A stretch of DNA of 40,076 nt from Rhodospirillaceae bacterium (GTDB taxonomy: Bacteria; Pseudomonadota; Alphaproteobacteria; GCA-2721365): assembly GCA_002721365.1 (NCBI GenBank), contig PBKC01000069.1:1-40076 (forward strand). The letters run 5' to 3'. Positions 23,005 to 31,792 of this stretch are shown one piece after another; the first letter of the stretch is position 1, and each line of letters opens with the position of its first letter. A program made the position numbers and the translations under genes. The notes under the pieces were generated by a model that was not told the DNA's origin, ran no database searches, and saw only the letters and a program-made list of their open reading frames with translations.

Positions 23005-23624
23005 TCGGTCCGGAAGTTGGCGGCCCGCGCCAAGCGGGCGTCGTCGTTGCCGACGTCGAGATCGCGGTGGTGGTCGCTATCGCGATGGTGGTGGCCTTCG
23101 CGGGCGATCAGGCTTTCGAGATCCTGGAGCTCGATGAACATGTCGGCTTGACGGCGAAGCTCGTCGGCAACCATCGGCGGCTGCGAGCGGACGGTGCTGA
23201 CCACTGAAACCCTGACGGCTTTGCGCTGGACCGCTTCGACGAGACGGCGGAAGTCGCCGTCGCCGGAGAAGAGGACGATGTGGTCGATCTTATCGGCGAT
23301 CTCCATGACGTCGATCGCCAGCTCGATATCCATATTGCCCTTGATCTTCCGCCGGCCGTAGGAGTCGGTGAACTCCTTGGTCGGCTTGGTCACCATCGTG
23401 TAGCCGTTATAGTCGAGCCAGTCGACCAGAGGGCGGATCGGTGAGTACTCCTGATCGTCGAGCAGCGCGGTATAGTAGAACGCTCGCACCAAATTCGCCT
23501 TACTCGCGAAAAGTTCGAGCAGACGTTTATAGTCGATATCAAAACCCAGCGCCCGTGCCGCGTTATATAAGTTGGATCCATCAATAAATAGGGCAATTCT
23601 TTCCTGAGGATAGAACTTGTTCAT
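23001..23624 (-). CDS. NYN-domain (LabA/DUF88-like) protein
   Basis: A 207-residue protein of the NYN/PIN-like nuclease fold. Conserved acidic residues that would bind metal are Asp15 (ALFIDGSNLY), Asp99 and Asp105 (NMDIELAIDVM) and Asp122/Asp124 (LFSGDGDFRRL). Family members include LabA of cyanobacteria and putative RNases. The last 30 residues form a His/Asp-rich tail (HHH at 178-180, HH at 185-186) that may bind metal. AAGGA about six bases before ATG 23624 supports the start. It is coupled to the uracil-DNA glycosylase gene by a TTGA overlap. Biological role unknown. Confidence 0.88.
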   Translation of the reverse strand: MNKFYPQERIALFIDGSNLYNAARALGFDIDYKRLLELFASKANLVRAFYYTALLDDQEYSPIRPLVDWLDYNGYTMVTKPTKEFTDSYGRRKIKGNMDIELAIDVMEIADKIDHIVLFSGDGDFRRLVEAVQRKAVRVSVVSTVRSQPPMVADELRRQADMFIELQDLESLIAREGHHHRDSDHHRDLDVGNDDARLARAANFRTD

Positions 23625-23772
23625 AGCAGTCCTTTAGTTGCGCGGAATGAACGCCGGCGCCGTCGCGGCAGTGAATGCCGAAAAAATACCTTAACGATGG
23701 GGCCGTTCGTCGCGTGATTATGAAGTTAGTTCCAGAAGGGACTTACACAAGGGGGGCAGGGGAGACAAGCGG

Positions 23773-24282
23773 TTGAAGCTAATCGGACTGGGAAGCAACC
23801 TTCCCGCGGCGCCTTGGGGCGAACCGATCGGGGTCTGCCGCGCGGCGCTCGCACGCTTCCCGGAAGTCGGCATGACCGTCGTCGACCTGTCCCGCTGGTA
23901 TCGCACCGCCCCGGTTCCCGCCTCGGATCAGCCCTGGTTCGTGAATGGAGTCGCGCGAATCGAGACGACCCTCGACGCCCGGGACACCCTCGATGCCTTG
24001 CTGAGCATCGAGGCGGCCATGGGCCGGCGGCGATTGGAGCGGTGGGGGCCTCGGGTGATCGACCTCGATCTTCTCGCATGGGACGACCGCGTGACGGCCG
24101 AGACAGACACGGCGGCGGGATTGGTGTTACCCCATCCGCGTCTTTACGAACGCGCTTTCGTGCTCAAGCCCTTGGCCGATGTGGCGCCGGACTGGCGCGA
24201 CCCGCGCTCCGGGCAGAGCGTCGACAGGTTGCTCGCGGCATTGCCGTCGGACCAGACGGCCCTGCCTTTCGATGAAAGATAG
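23773..24282 (+). CDS. folK: 2-amino-4-hydroxy-6-hydroxymethyldihydropteridine pyrophosphokinase
   Basis: A 169-residue HPPK that transfers pyrophosphate from ATP to hydroxymethyldihydropterin in folate synthesis. Key motifs are LIGLGSNL (start), SRWYRTAPVPASDQPWFVN, ERWGPRVIDLDLLAWDD and LPHPRLYERAFVLKPL. The start is TTG 23773 with a purine-rich GGGGAG eight bases upstream; it gives the canonical N-terminus. An intrinsic terminator overlaps its stop codon, so it is separated from rpoZ. Other folate genes are not in the window. Confidence 0.94.
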   Translation: MKLIGLGSNLPAAPWGEPIGVCRAALARFPEVGMTVVDLSRWYRTAPVPASDQPWFVNGVARIETTLDARDTLDALLSIEAAMGRRRLERWGPRVIDLDLLAWDDRVTAETDTAAGLVLPHPRLYERAFVLKPLADVAPDWRDPRSGQSVDRLLAALPSDQTALPFDER

Positions 24283-24301
24283 TCGTCCTCGGCGACTTTT
24301 T
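24281..24301 (+). terminator. Intrinsic terminator of folK
   Basis: A short stem (24281-24287 with 24291-24297, one G-T wobble) with a 3-base loop runs straight into five T residues (24297-24301). It overlaps the folK stop codon (24280-24282). This is the clearest rho-independent terminator in the window. Confidence 0.65.
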
Positions 24302-24399
24302 CCGGCGCGCTGGCAGCGTGCGGTCTTGTTGAACCTGTAATCGAGTGCGTATATCTTCCCCAACTTTCTTTTTTCCGAAGATCGCGGAGTGATTCGAGT

Positions 24400-24831
24400 A
24401 TGGCGCGCGTAACTGTCGAAGACTGTGTTGTCCGGGTTCCCAATCGTTTCGAGCTGGTGATGCTGGCGGCGCAGCGGTCGCGTGACCTCTCTGCCGGCGT
24501 ACGCCCCAACGTGGATCGCGACAACGACAAGAACCCGGTCGTCGCGTTGCGAGAGATCGCCGAGGAAGAGGTGAGCCTCGACGATCTGCGTCACGCCCTC
24601 ATTCACGGCTTCCAGAAGCATGCCGAAGTGGACGAGCCGGAGGAGGACGATGATATGTCTTCCGATGCCATGGAGCAGATCCAGCCGTCCGATGGGATCG
24701 AGACCGGCCGCCGGGTTTTCGCGCCTCAGGACGAAGAGCAGGATGACGAAAGCGCCGGCAGTGAAGAGGCCGAGGATATTTCGGCAATGGGTGAAGCGCC
24801 CGAGGCCGGCGAGGGCGACGACACGAATTAA
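24400..24831 (+). CDS. rpoZ: RNA polymerase omega subunit
   Basis: A 143-residue omega subunit, which helps assemble and stabilise RNA polymerase and forms part of a ppGpp site in proteobacteria. The N-terminal two-thirds show the family blocks [20 protein letters not shown] and AAQRSRDL, followed by [16 protein letters not shown]. The last 65 residues are an extremely acidic, low-complexity extension not found in the 91-residue E. coli protein. It lies upstream of rsh, the usual partner in this class and functionally linked through ppGpp. GGAG is present about ten bases before ATG 24400. Confidence 0.95.
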   Translation: MARVTVEDCVVRVPNRFELVMLAAQRSRDLSAGVRPNVDRDNDKNPVVALREIAEEEVSLDDLRHALIHGFQKHAEVDEPEEDDDMSSDAMEQIQPSDGIETGRRVFAPQDEEQDDESAGSEEAEDISAMGEAPEAGEGDDTN

Positions 24832-25038
24832 TTAAGAATAAGCCGTTATTCCGGGGGATAACCGGGCTCTTCCGCGAAGCCTGCCCCCGGTTCGGCCCCG
24901 GACGTCGCCTTTCGCCCCTGTGACGAGGCGATCCGCGCCGTCGGAAGAACGTTTCAGCTCAGGCGGGTCAGCCGCCGCCCGATCCGGCAGGCGCGGGACG
25001 GTGAAGCGCCCTTGTTGGAGTCGGTCAGGTTTAGGGCA

Positions 25039-27195
25039 ATGATCCGTCAGTACGAACTGGTCGAGCGGGTCAAGGCATATGACCCGAAGGCGGACGAGGA
25101 GGCGCTGAACCGTGCCTATGTCTTCTCGATGGTTCGTCATGGTTCACAGACCCGCGAGTCGGGTGACCCCTATTTCTCGCACCCGCTCGAAGTCGCAGGC
25201 ATCCTGACCGAGCTCAAGCTCGATTCCGCCTCGATCGTGACCGCTCTGCTCCACGACACGGTGGAGGACAAGGTCGCGACGCGCGAGGAGATCAAGAAGT
25301 CCTTCGGCGCGGATATCGCCCGCCTCGTCGATGGCGTCACCAAGCTTTCCAAGCTCGAACTCCAGTCCGATACCCAGCGGCAGGCTGAGAACTTCCGCAA
25401 GCTCTTGCTGGCGATGTCCGAGGACATCCGCGTCCTGCTGGTCAAGCTCGCCGACCGTTTGCACAACATGCGGACCCTGCATTACGTCAAGCGGCCCGAA
25501 CGGCGGAAGCGCATCGCTCGCGAAACGATGGACATTTTCGCGCCGCTGGCCGAACGGATCGGCATGCAGGGGATGAAGGACGAACTCGAGGATCTGGCGT
25601 TCCGCGAGCTCTGGCCCGAATGGCACGACACGATCACCAAGCGCCTCGAGTTTCTCCGCGAGCGCGGCGCCGGGCAGGTCGCAGACATCCTCTCCGAGCT
25701 GGAAACGACCTTGGACCAGGACGGCATCGAAGCCGAGGTGTCGGGGCGCGAGAAGCGGCCCTATTCCATCTGGCGGAAGATGGAGCAGAAGAACGTCGAC
25801 TTCGAGCAGATTGCCGACGTCGTCGCCTTCCGCGTGATCGTCGCCGATATCCCCACCTGCTATCGCGCCCTGGCGTCGATCCACACGCACTATCAGGCCG
25901 TTCACGGGCGCTTCAAAGACTATGTGAGCGTTCCCAAGCGGAACGGGTACCGGTCGCTGCACACGGCAGTGATGGGGCCGCGGAAGGTGAAGATCGAGGT
26001 CCAGATTCGCACCACCGAGATGCACGAGGTGGCGGAATACGGCCTTGCCGCCCATTGGGCCTACAAGACCTCCGACGGTAAGCCTGCCGTCCACGAAGGG
26101 AAGCAGTATCAGTGGCTGCGGGAGCTTCTGGAGATCGTCGAGCACGCGGCCGAGCCCGAGGAGTTCCTTGAGCAGACCAAGCTCGAGATGTTCTCCGATC
26201 AGGTCTTCTGCTTCACGCCCAAGGGCGAGGTGATCGCCCTTCCGCGCGGCGCGACGGCGGTGGACTTCGCGTATGCGGTCCATTCCGACGTCGGCGATAC
26301 CTGCGTCGGCGCCAAGATCAACGGTCGTCACGCCCCGCTCAGGACGCCGCTCGCCAGCGGCGATCAGGTGGAAATCCTGCGATCCAGTGGACAGACGCCG
26401 CAGCCGAGCTGGGAATCGTTCGTCGTCACCGGCCGAGCCCGCGCCCGCATTCGCCGTTTCGTAAGGTCACAACAGGAGGCCGAGTATCTGCGGCTCGGGC
26501 GATCGATCGTCGAGAAAACCTTCGCGACGGAGGAGAGGGCGCTGCACGACGGTGCGCTGGCGCCGGCTCTCGGCAAGTTCAAGCTCCGCAACGCCGACGA
26601 GCTGTTCATCGCGGTTGGCAGGGGCAATGTGACCGGGCGTCAGGTCTTCGAAGCGGTTATCCCCGGCGACCAGAACGGTGACGGTCGGCGCAAGGTCGTG
26701 CCGCTGACCCGCGCACGCGCCAGCCAGCGGGCGAAACGAGAGAACCCGGTGCCGATCCGTGGCCTGACCGCCGGCATGGCGGTTCACCTCGCGGACTGCT
26801 GCACGCCGCTTCCGGGCGACCGGATCGTCGGGCTCGTCACGGAAGGCAAGGGACTCACGGTCCATACCATCGACTGCGAGATCCTGGAGCAGTTCAGCCA
26901 CACGCCGGAACTGTGGGTCGACGTTTCCTGGGACATCGACGGCGACGCTCACGAAATTCATGTCGGCCGCATCGCCGCCGTTATTAACAACGAACCGGGC
27001 AGTCTGGGGGCGTTGACGACGACGATTGCGCGCAGCCGATGCAATATTTCGAATCTACGCATCACCAATCGCTCGCCTGACTTCTTCGAGATCCTCGTTG
27101 ATGTCGAAGTGAGCGATCTCGCCCACCTGACCAGCCTCATCGCGGCGCTTCGTGCCGATCCGGCCATCTATCAGGTGGAAAGAGCGCGTGGGTGA
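25039..27195 (+). CDS. rsh: Bifunctional (p)ppGpp synthetase/hydrolase (Rsh)
   Basis: A 718-residue RelA/SpoT homologue controlling the stringent response. Domains in order: HD hydrolase (His48, His72-Asp73 in LLHDTVED), nucleotidyltransferase synthetase (about 230-345, with GRFKDYVSVPKRNGYRSLH), TGS (about 384-452, VFCFTPKGEVIALPRGAT), then a helical/zinc-finger-like region with DCCTPLPGD, and C-terminal ACT (about 640-718). The intact HD site suggests that both hydrolase and synthetase work. ATG 25039 (MIRQYELVERVKAY) matches other alphaproteobacterial Rsh proteins; TTG codons at 25012 and 25015 would add nine or eight residues. No strong ribosome binding site is seen. Confidence 0.95.
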   Translation: MIRQYELVERVKAYDPKADEEALNRAYVFSMVRHGSQTRESGDPYFSHPLEVAGILTELKLDSASIVTALLHDTVEDKVATREEIKKSFGADIARLVDGVTKLSKLELQSDTQRQAENFRKLLLAMSEDIRVLLVKLADRLHNMRTLHYVKRPERRKRIARETMDIFAPLAERIGMQGMKDELEDLAFRELWPEWHDTITKRLEFLRERGAGQVADILSELETTLDQDGIEAEVSGREKRPYSIWRKMEQKNVDFEQIADVVAFRVIVADIPTCYRALASIHTHYQAVHGRFKDYVSVPKRNGYRSLHTAVMGPRKVKIEVQIRTTEMHEVAEYGLAAHWAYKTSDGKPAVHEGKQYQWLRELLEIVEHAAEPEEFLEQTKLEMFSDQVFCFTPKGEVIALPRGATAVDFAYAVHSDVGDTCVGAKINGRHAPLRTPLASGDQVEILRSSGQTPQPSWESFVVTGRARARIRRFVRSQQEAEYLRLGRSIVEKTFATEERALHDGALAPALGKFKLRNADELFIAVGRGNVTGRQVFEAVIPGDQNGDGRRKVVPLTRARASQRAKRENPVPIRGLTAGMAVHLADCCTPLPGDRIVGLVTEGKGLTVHTIDCEILEQFSHTPELWVDVSWDIDGDAHEIHVGRIAAVINNEPGSLGALTTTIARSRCNISNLRITNRSPDFFEILVDVEVSDLAHLTSLIAALRADPAIYQVERARG

Positions 27196-27224
27196 CGGAG
27201 ACCCGATGAGCCGGCAGCGCCACC

Positions 27225-27821
27225 GTGTTCGGACGCCGTAGGCGCCGCCCGGTCCATCTTCGGGTCAGCAATTTCCTTTGGCCGCGAAGCGGCTGGAGGC
27301 GTGCGGTCACCTATATCGCGCACCGGGTGGCGCGTCTGCCGGGCTCGCCCTACAGCATTGCCAGCGGGCTTTCCTGTGGTGTGGCGGTCTCGTTCACACC
27401 GCTGTTCGGGTTGCATTCGGCGATGTCGATTTTTCTCGCCTGGATCATCGGCGGGAACGTTCTGGCGGCGTTCATCGGCACCACGGTCGGCAATCCGTGG
27501 ACCTTTCCGTTCATGTGGCTGGCGAGCTACCGGGTCGGTGAATGGCTGCTGGGGTTCGACGGGCTGAGCGCGACCGAACTGATGCGGGCCTTCGGCCATA
27601 TCGGTGAGACCGTCTGGCACGATCCTGTCGCCGCAGTGGCCGATGTCTGGCCCATCGTGTGGCCGACCCTGGTCGGCGGCATTCCGATCGGCATCGCCAG
27701 TTGGTTCGCGACATTTTACCCGTTGCGTCGTATTGTCGCGCGCTATCAGCAGATCAGAGCGAAGAAACGTCAGGCGGCGCGAAAACGGGTCGCTGCTTCC
27801 GGTTCCATGGTAGAGAAATGA
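27225..27821 (+). CDS. DUF2062 membrane protein
   Basis: A 198-residue membrane protein of the DUF2062 family. A basic N-terminus ([12 protein letters not shown]) and [18 protein letters not shown] lead into hydrophobic segments containing the signatures [18 protein letters not shown] and [18 protein letters not shown]. Three to four TM segments are likely, and the C-terminus is strongly basic. Function unknown. The start is GTG 27225, which gives the family N-terminus. The stop overlaps the pdxJ start in ATGA, so it is translationally coupled to pdxJ; the gene commonly lies between rsh and pdxJ in related genomes (from memory). Confidence 0.88.
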   Translation: MFGRRRRRPVHLRVSNFLWPRSGWRRAVTYIAHRVARLPGSPYSIASGLSCGVAVSFTPLFGLHSAMSIFLAWIIGGNVLAAFIGTTVGNPWTFPFMWLASYRVGEWLLGFDGLSATELMRAFGHIGETVWHDPVAAVADVWPIVWPTLVGGIPIGIASWFATFYPLRRIVARYQQIRAKKRQAARKRVAASGSMVEK

Positions 27822-28576
27822 CTGACCGTCCGCTGCGGCTCGGCGTCAACATCGATCACGTCGCGACCATTCGAAATGCTCGCGGTGGCCGCCATCCGGA
27901 CCCCGTCCGGGCCGCTCGCCTGGCAGCCGACGCCGGCGCAGACGGGATCACCGCGCATCTGCGGGAAGACAGGCGGTATATCTCGGAAGAGGACATTCGC
28001 CGGCTGAAGGCAGAGATCGCCCTGCCGCTGAATCTGGAGATGGCGGCCACGGACGAGATGCTGGGCATCGCGCTGGCGACACGCCCGCTTGCGGCTTGCC
28101 TGGTTCCCGAAAAGCGCGCGGAACTCACCACCGAAGGCGGCCTCGACGTTGCGGCCAATCACGGTCATCTGGGGCCGGTCATCAAGGCGTTGAGCGATGC
28201 CGGTATCCGCGTTTCGCTGTTCATCGACCCGGATCCGGTGCAGATTGCCGTCGCTCATGCTCTGGGCGCACCGGTGGTGGAACTGCATACAGGCGCCTAT
28301 TGTGACGCGGTCGAAGGCCACCGCTCCGACGCGCTGGAACGGCTTCGAAGCGCGGCGAAGCGCGCAGCGGCCCTCGGGCTCGAAGTGCATGCCGGGCACG
28401 GTCTGACATTCGAAACCGTTCGGCCGGTGGCGGCAATCCCCGAGGTGGTGGAGTTGAACATCGGCCATTTCCTCATCGGCGAGGCGATCTTCGCCGGCCT
28501 CGACAGCACCATTCACCGCATGCGCGCGCTTATGGATGACGCGCGAAGCGGAGGCGGCGGAACGGTCGCGGTATGA
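27818..28576 (+). CDS. pdxJ: Pyridoxine 5'-phosphate synthase
   Basis: A 252-residue TIM-barrel enzyme that condenses 1-deoxyxylulose 5-phosphate with 3-amino-2-oxopropyl phosphate to pyridoxine 5'-phosphate in vitamin B6 synthesis. Signature blocks: [18 protein letters not shown] (residues 7-24), [14 protein letters not shown] (with His47), LNLEMA (Glu74) and [15 protein letters not shown] 27818 shares four bases with the DUF2062 stop. acpS follows 20 bases downstream, as in E. coli and most proteobacteria. Confidence 0.96.
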   Translation: MTDRPLRLGVNIDHVATIRNARGGRHPDPVRAARLAADAGADGITAHLREDRRYISEEDIRRLKAEIALPLNLEMAATDEMLGIALATRPLAACLVPEKRAELTTEGGLDVAANHGHLGPVIKALSDAGIRVSLFIDPDPVQIAVAHALGAPVVELHTGAYCDAVEGHRSDALERLRSAAKRAAALGLEVHAGHGLTFETVRPVAAIPEVVELNIGHFLIGEAIFAGLDSTIHRMRALMDDARSGGGGTVAV

Positions 28577-28595
28577 GGCACGGGGCCTGCGCGCG

Positions 28596-28997
28596 ATGAT
28601 CTTGGGAATTGGTCAGGATATCTGCGACACCAGCCGCATCGAGCGAACCCTGGAGCGTTTCGGTGACCGATTCGTCGGCCGTATCTTCACCGACATCGAG
28701 CGGGCGAAGTCCGATCGGCGACTGAACCGGGCTGCAAGCTATGCCCGCCGTTTCGCCGCGAAAGAAGCATGCTCGAAAGCGTTGGGAACCGGCTTTCGGC
28801 GCGGGGTGTTCTGGCGGGATCTCGGTGTGGTCAACCTGCCGGGTGGCAAGCCTACGCTGGCGTTGACCGGCGGGGCGGCGCTGCGGTTGGCCGAATTGAC
28901 GCCGTCCGGGATGGAGGCCCGGATCGACCTCAGCATCACCGACGACGCCGGGATGGCCTACGCCATCGTCATCATATCAGCGGTTCCGCCTCTATGA
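28596..28997 (+). CDS. acpS: Holo-[acyl-carrier-protein] synthase
   Basis: A 133-residue phosphopantetheinyl transferase that activates acyl carrier protein using CoA. The Mg2+ ligands are Asp8 ([13 protein letters not shown]) and Glu57 ([17 protein letters not shown]). ATG 28596 gives the canonical MILGIGQD start; an earlier in-frame ATG at 28536 would overlap pdxJ and is unlikely. It sits between pdxJ and lepB, as expected. Confidence 0.95.
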   Translation: MILGIGQDICDTSRIERTLERFGDRFVGRIFTDIERAKSDRRLNRAASYARRFAAKEACSKALGTGFRRGVFWRDLGVVNLPGGKPTLALTGGAALRLAELTPSGMEARIDLSITDDAGMAYAIVIISAVPPL

Positions 28998-29060
28998 GAG
29001 CCGTGTCGCCGTCATGCCTTCCTACGATAATACCCATGTCCATTAGGTGTATCTGGATCA

Positions 29061-29819
29061 ATGGCTTCTAGAGAAAACGTCAACGCGGAGCGAAAGAAGG
29101 GCGGCTTTCTCGAAACCGTCAAGACGGTCGTCTACGCGGTTCTGATAGCCCTTCTCGTTCGCACTTTCGCGTTCGAGCCGTTCAATATCCCGTCCGGGTC
29201 GATGATCCCGACACTGCTGATCGGCGATTACCTGTTCGTGTCCAAATACGCCTACGGCTACAGCCGCTATTCGTTTCCGTTGAGCTTTCCGCCGTTCTCA
29301 GGGCGTGTTTTAGGATCGGCGCCCGAACGGGGCGATGTCGTCGTCTTCAAGCTGCCGCGCGACAACAAGACCGATTACATCAAGCGTATCGTCGGCTTGC
29401 CGGGCGACCGTATCCAGGTGAAGGACAGCATCCTCTACATCAACGGAGAAGCTGTGCCGCGCGAGCGCGTCGAGGACTTCGTGATCGAGGATCGCTTCGG
29501 CAACCGCGAGCGTGTCCGCCGTTATCGCGAGACCCTGCCGAACGACGTTTCATACTACGTGCTCGATCGTGACTCGAACGGGATCCTGGACAACACCGAG
29601 GTCTACGAAGTCCCGCCCGGCCACTATTTCGCGATGGGCGACAACCGGGACAACTCCTCCGACAGCCGCGTCCTCGATAATGTCGGATACATCCCGGCGG
29701 AAAACCTGATCGGGCGCGCCGAGGTTCTGTTCTTCTCGACGAACGGCAGTGCCGCTTTGTGGGAGATCTGGAAGTGGCCCTTCGCCATCCGCTTCGACCG
29801 CTTCGGCAATACGTTGTGA
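29061..29819 (+). CDS. lepB: Signal peptidase I
   Basis: A 252-residue inner-membrane serine protease that removes signal peptides from exported proteins. One N-terminal TM segment (about 18-38) is followed by the catalytic Ser47 in IPSGSMIPT and Lys108 in DYIKRIVGLPGD; box E is MGDNRDNSSDSR. A roughly 25-residue insertion rich in charged residues (RVRRYRETLPND onward) precedes box E. The stop overlaps the rnc start (GTGA), so coupling is likely. Essential in most bacteria. Confidence 0.96.
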   Translation: MASRENVNAERKKGGFLETVKTVVYAVLIALLVRTFAFEPFNIPSGSMIPTLLIGDYLFVSKYAYGYSRYSFPLSFPPFSGRVLGSAPERGDVVVFKLPRDNKTDYIKRIVGLPGDRIQVKDSILYINGEAVPRERVEDFVIEDRFGNRERVRRYRETLPNDVSYYVLDRDSNGILDNTEVYEVPPGHYFAMGDNRDNSSDSRVLDNVGYIPAENLIGRAEVLFFSTNGSAALWEIWKWPFAIRFDRFGNTL

Positions 29820-30508
29820 ACGAGGCGAACGGCGACATCGCGGAAGAGGTGGGGGAGGCGCTCGGCCATCGGTTCTCGGATCGCGCCTTGTTGCGTTCAG
29901 CCCTGACCCACCCCAGCGTCGTAACCCGGCGTGACGTCGGGTCGAGTTACGAAAGGTTGGAGTTCCTGGGCGACCGGGTTCTGGGGCTGGTGGTCGCAGA
30001 CCTGTTGTTCGAAGCCTTTCCCAACGAAGCGGAGGGGAAGCTCGCTCAGCGCTATGCCGCGTTGGTCTGTCGGGATTCCCTGGCGGACGTCGCGCACGAC
30101 ATCGGCCTTGGCGACCATCTCCTGATGGCGCGTGGCGAGGATGAGAGCGGCGGGCGCGACAATCCCGCCAACCTCGCGGATGCCTGCGAAGCGCTGATCG
30201 GGGCGCTCTACCGTGATGCCGGCATCGAAAAGGCACGCGCCTTCATCGAGGCGCACTGGCTGCCCAAGCTCAAATCGGCTCGCAAGCCGCCGCGCGACGC
30301 GAAAACCGCTCTTCAGGAATGGGCCCAGGGACTCGGCAAGCCGCTGCCGCAGTATCGGACCCTCGCCAGCACCGGACCGGCGCACAGCCCGGTGTTCGAG
30401 GTCGAGGTCCGCATCGCCGACCTGGAGCCCGCCATCGCCACCGGTCCGTCGAAGCGGACGGCCGAGCAGGCGGCAGCCGAGATTCTGCTGGCTAAGGTGT
30501 CGTCTTGA
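29816..30508 (+). CDS. rnc: Ribonuclease III
   Basis: A 230-residue double-strand-specific RNase that processes rRNA and regulatory duplexes. The catalytic signature is YERLEFLGDRVLGLVVADLL (Glu46, Glu49, Asp53), with Asp122 and Glu125 in LADACEALIGALY. A dsRNA-binding domain (about 158-228) follows. The start GTG 29816 lies inside the lepB stop (GTGA), and the gene ends in TTGA shared with era; lepB-rnc-era is a conserved operon. Confidence 0.95.
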   Translation: MNEANGDIAEEVGEALGHRFSDRALLRSALTHPSVVTRRDVGSSYERLEFLGDRVLGLVVADLLFEAFPNEAEGKLAQRYAALVCRDSLADVAHDIGLGDHLLMARGEDESGGRDNPANLADACEALIGALYRDAGIEKARAFIEAHWLPKLKSARKPPRDAKTALQEWAQGLGKPLPQYRTLASTGPAHSPVFEVEVRIADLEPAIATGPSKRTAEQAAAEILLAKVSS

Positions 30509-31413
30509 GTTTGGAAGAAAAGAAACAGCGCTGCGGTTTCGTCGCCCTGGTCGGCGCCCCGAACGTCGGCAAGTCGACCCTGGTCAACCGCATGGTCGGA
30601 TCGAAGGTTTCGATCGTGACGCCCAAGGTCCAGACGACCCGCAGCCGGGTGGTGGGGATCGCCATGGCGGACGAGACTCAGCTCGTCCTGATCGACACGC
30701 CCGGCGTGTTCGAGCCCAAGCGCCGCCTCGACCGGGCGATGGTCCAGGCGGCCTGGCGCGGTGCGTCGGACGCCGACCGGGTCCTTTTGCTGATCGATGC
30801 GAAGCGTGGCATCTGCCGGGATACCCGGCGTATCCTCGACGGCCTGAGCCAAAACGGCCGGAAAGCGTCGGCCGTGGTCAACAAGATCGATCTGGTACCG
30901 AAGCCCGAGCTGTTGCGGTTGGCTGAGGCCCTCGACGCGACGGGAGTCATCGACGAGATCTTCATGATTTCCGCGCTCACCGGGGATGGCGTGAATACGC
31001 TTCGCGACAGCCTCGCCGCGTCGGCACCGGAGGGCCCGTGGATGTATTCGCCGGATCAGGCCGGCGACATTCCGCTCCGCGTCCTCGCGGCCGAGATTAC
31101 CCGCGAGAAGCTTTATCTGCTCTTAAGTCAGGAGCTTCCCTACGCCACGGCGGTTTCGACCGAGATGTGGCAGGAGCGGAAGGACGGCTCGGTGCGAATC
31201 GACCAGACCATCTATGTCGAGCGCGAAGGGCAGAAGGCGATCGTTCTCGGCAAGGGCGGTGCGATGGCCAAGAAGATCGGCAGTGCGGCGCGCACGGAGC
31301 TGGAGCGGTTGCTCGGACGGCGCGTCCATCTGTTCCTGCATGTGAAGGTGCGCGAGAACTGGGGCAACGATCCCGAGCGCTATCGGGACCTCGGCCTAGA
31401 ATTCAACGTCTGA
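30505..31413 (+). CDS. era: GTPase Era
   Basis: A 302-residue GTPase needed for 16S rRNA maturation and 30S assembly. G1 is GAPNVGKS (17-24), G3 is DTPG (64-67) and G4 is NKID (126-129); a C-terminal KH domain contains VLGKGGAMAKKIG. The start is TTG 30505 within the rnc stop (TTGA); a second TTG at 30511 is possible. Downstream the usual recO is displaced by two extra genes. Confidence 0.95.
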   Translation: MSLEEKKQRCGFVALVGAPNVGKSTLVNRMVGSKVSIVTPKVQTTRSRVVGIAMADETQLVLIDTPGVFEPKRRLDRAMVQAAWRGASDADRVLLLIDAKRGICRDTRRILDGLSQNGRKASAVVNKIDLVPKPELLRLAEALDATGVIDEIFMISALTGDGVNTLRDSLAASAPEGPWMYSPDQAGDIPLRVLAAEITREKLYLLLSQELPYATAVSTEMWQERKDGSVRIDQTIYVEREGQKAIVLGKGGAMAKKIGSAARTELERLLGRRVHLFLHVKVRENWGNDPERYRDLGLEFNV

Positions 31414-31431
31414 CCGGCGAGGAGGCGGGAC

Positions 31432-31773
31432 GTGGAAAACGGACGTCGGCATGCCAGTGTCGCGCTCGCCAGGGCGCTCCCGGTGCCCGAAGGCCGGCGG
31501 TCGGCGCAAGTGCTTGCCCATGGCAGCATGGAGGTGCGCTGGTACGCGCCGCGGGGTGTCGATGCCCAGACGCCCCACGATCGCGATGAGCTCTACGTCG
31601 TGATGTCGGGCGAGGGCTGGTTCGTCAACGGCGATAGCCGCGAACGATTCGAGGCTGGCGATATTTTGTTCGTTCCGGCGAACGTCGAGCACCGCTTCGA
31701 AGAGTTCTCGGACGATTTCGGCACATGGGTGATCTTCTATGGCCCGATCGGCGGCGAAACCGCCGGCGGCTGA
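31432..31773 (+). CDS. Cupin-domain protein
   Basis: A 113-residue single-domain cupin. The metal-site motifs are visible: HDRDELYVVMSGEGWFVNG (His and Glu of motif 1) and AGDILFVPANVEHRFEEF (motif 2, with His). No other domain is present. GTG 31432 is preceded by GAGGAGG at 31419-31425, a strong site. It sits between era and a methyltransferase gene, both in the same direction, and may be cotranscribed with them. The reaction or ligand is unknown; small cupins may be isomerases, dioxygenases or binding proteins. Confidence 0.83.
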   Translation: MENGRRHASVALARALPVPEGRRSAQVLAHGSMEVRWYAPRGVDAQTPHDRDELYVVMSGEGWFVNGDSRERFEAGDILFVPANVEHRFEEFSDDFGTWVIFYGPIGGETAGG

Positions 31774-31792
31774 TGCGGACTGGGAGGTAGCG

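Noticed and set aside
25144..26331. A 395-codon minus-strand frame antisense to rsh
   Set aside because: Shadow of the rsh reading frame; no signal, domain or ribosome binding site.
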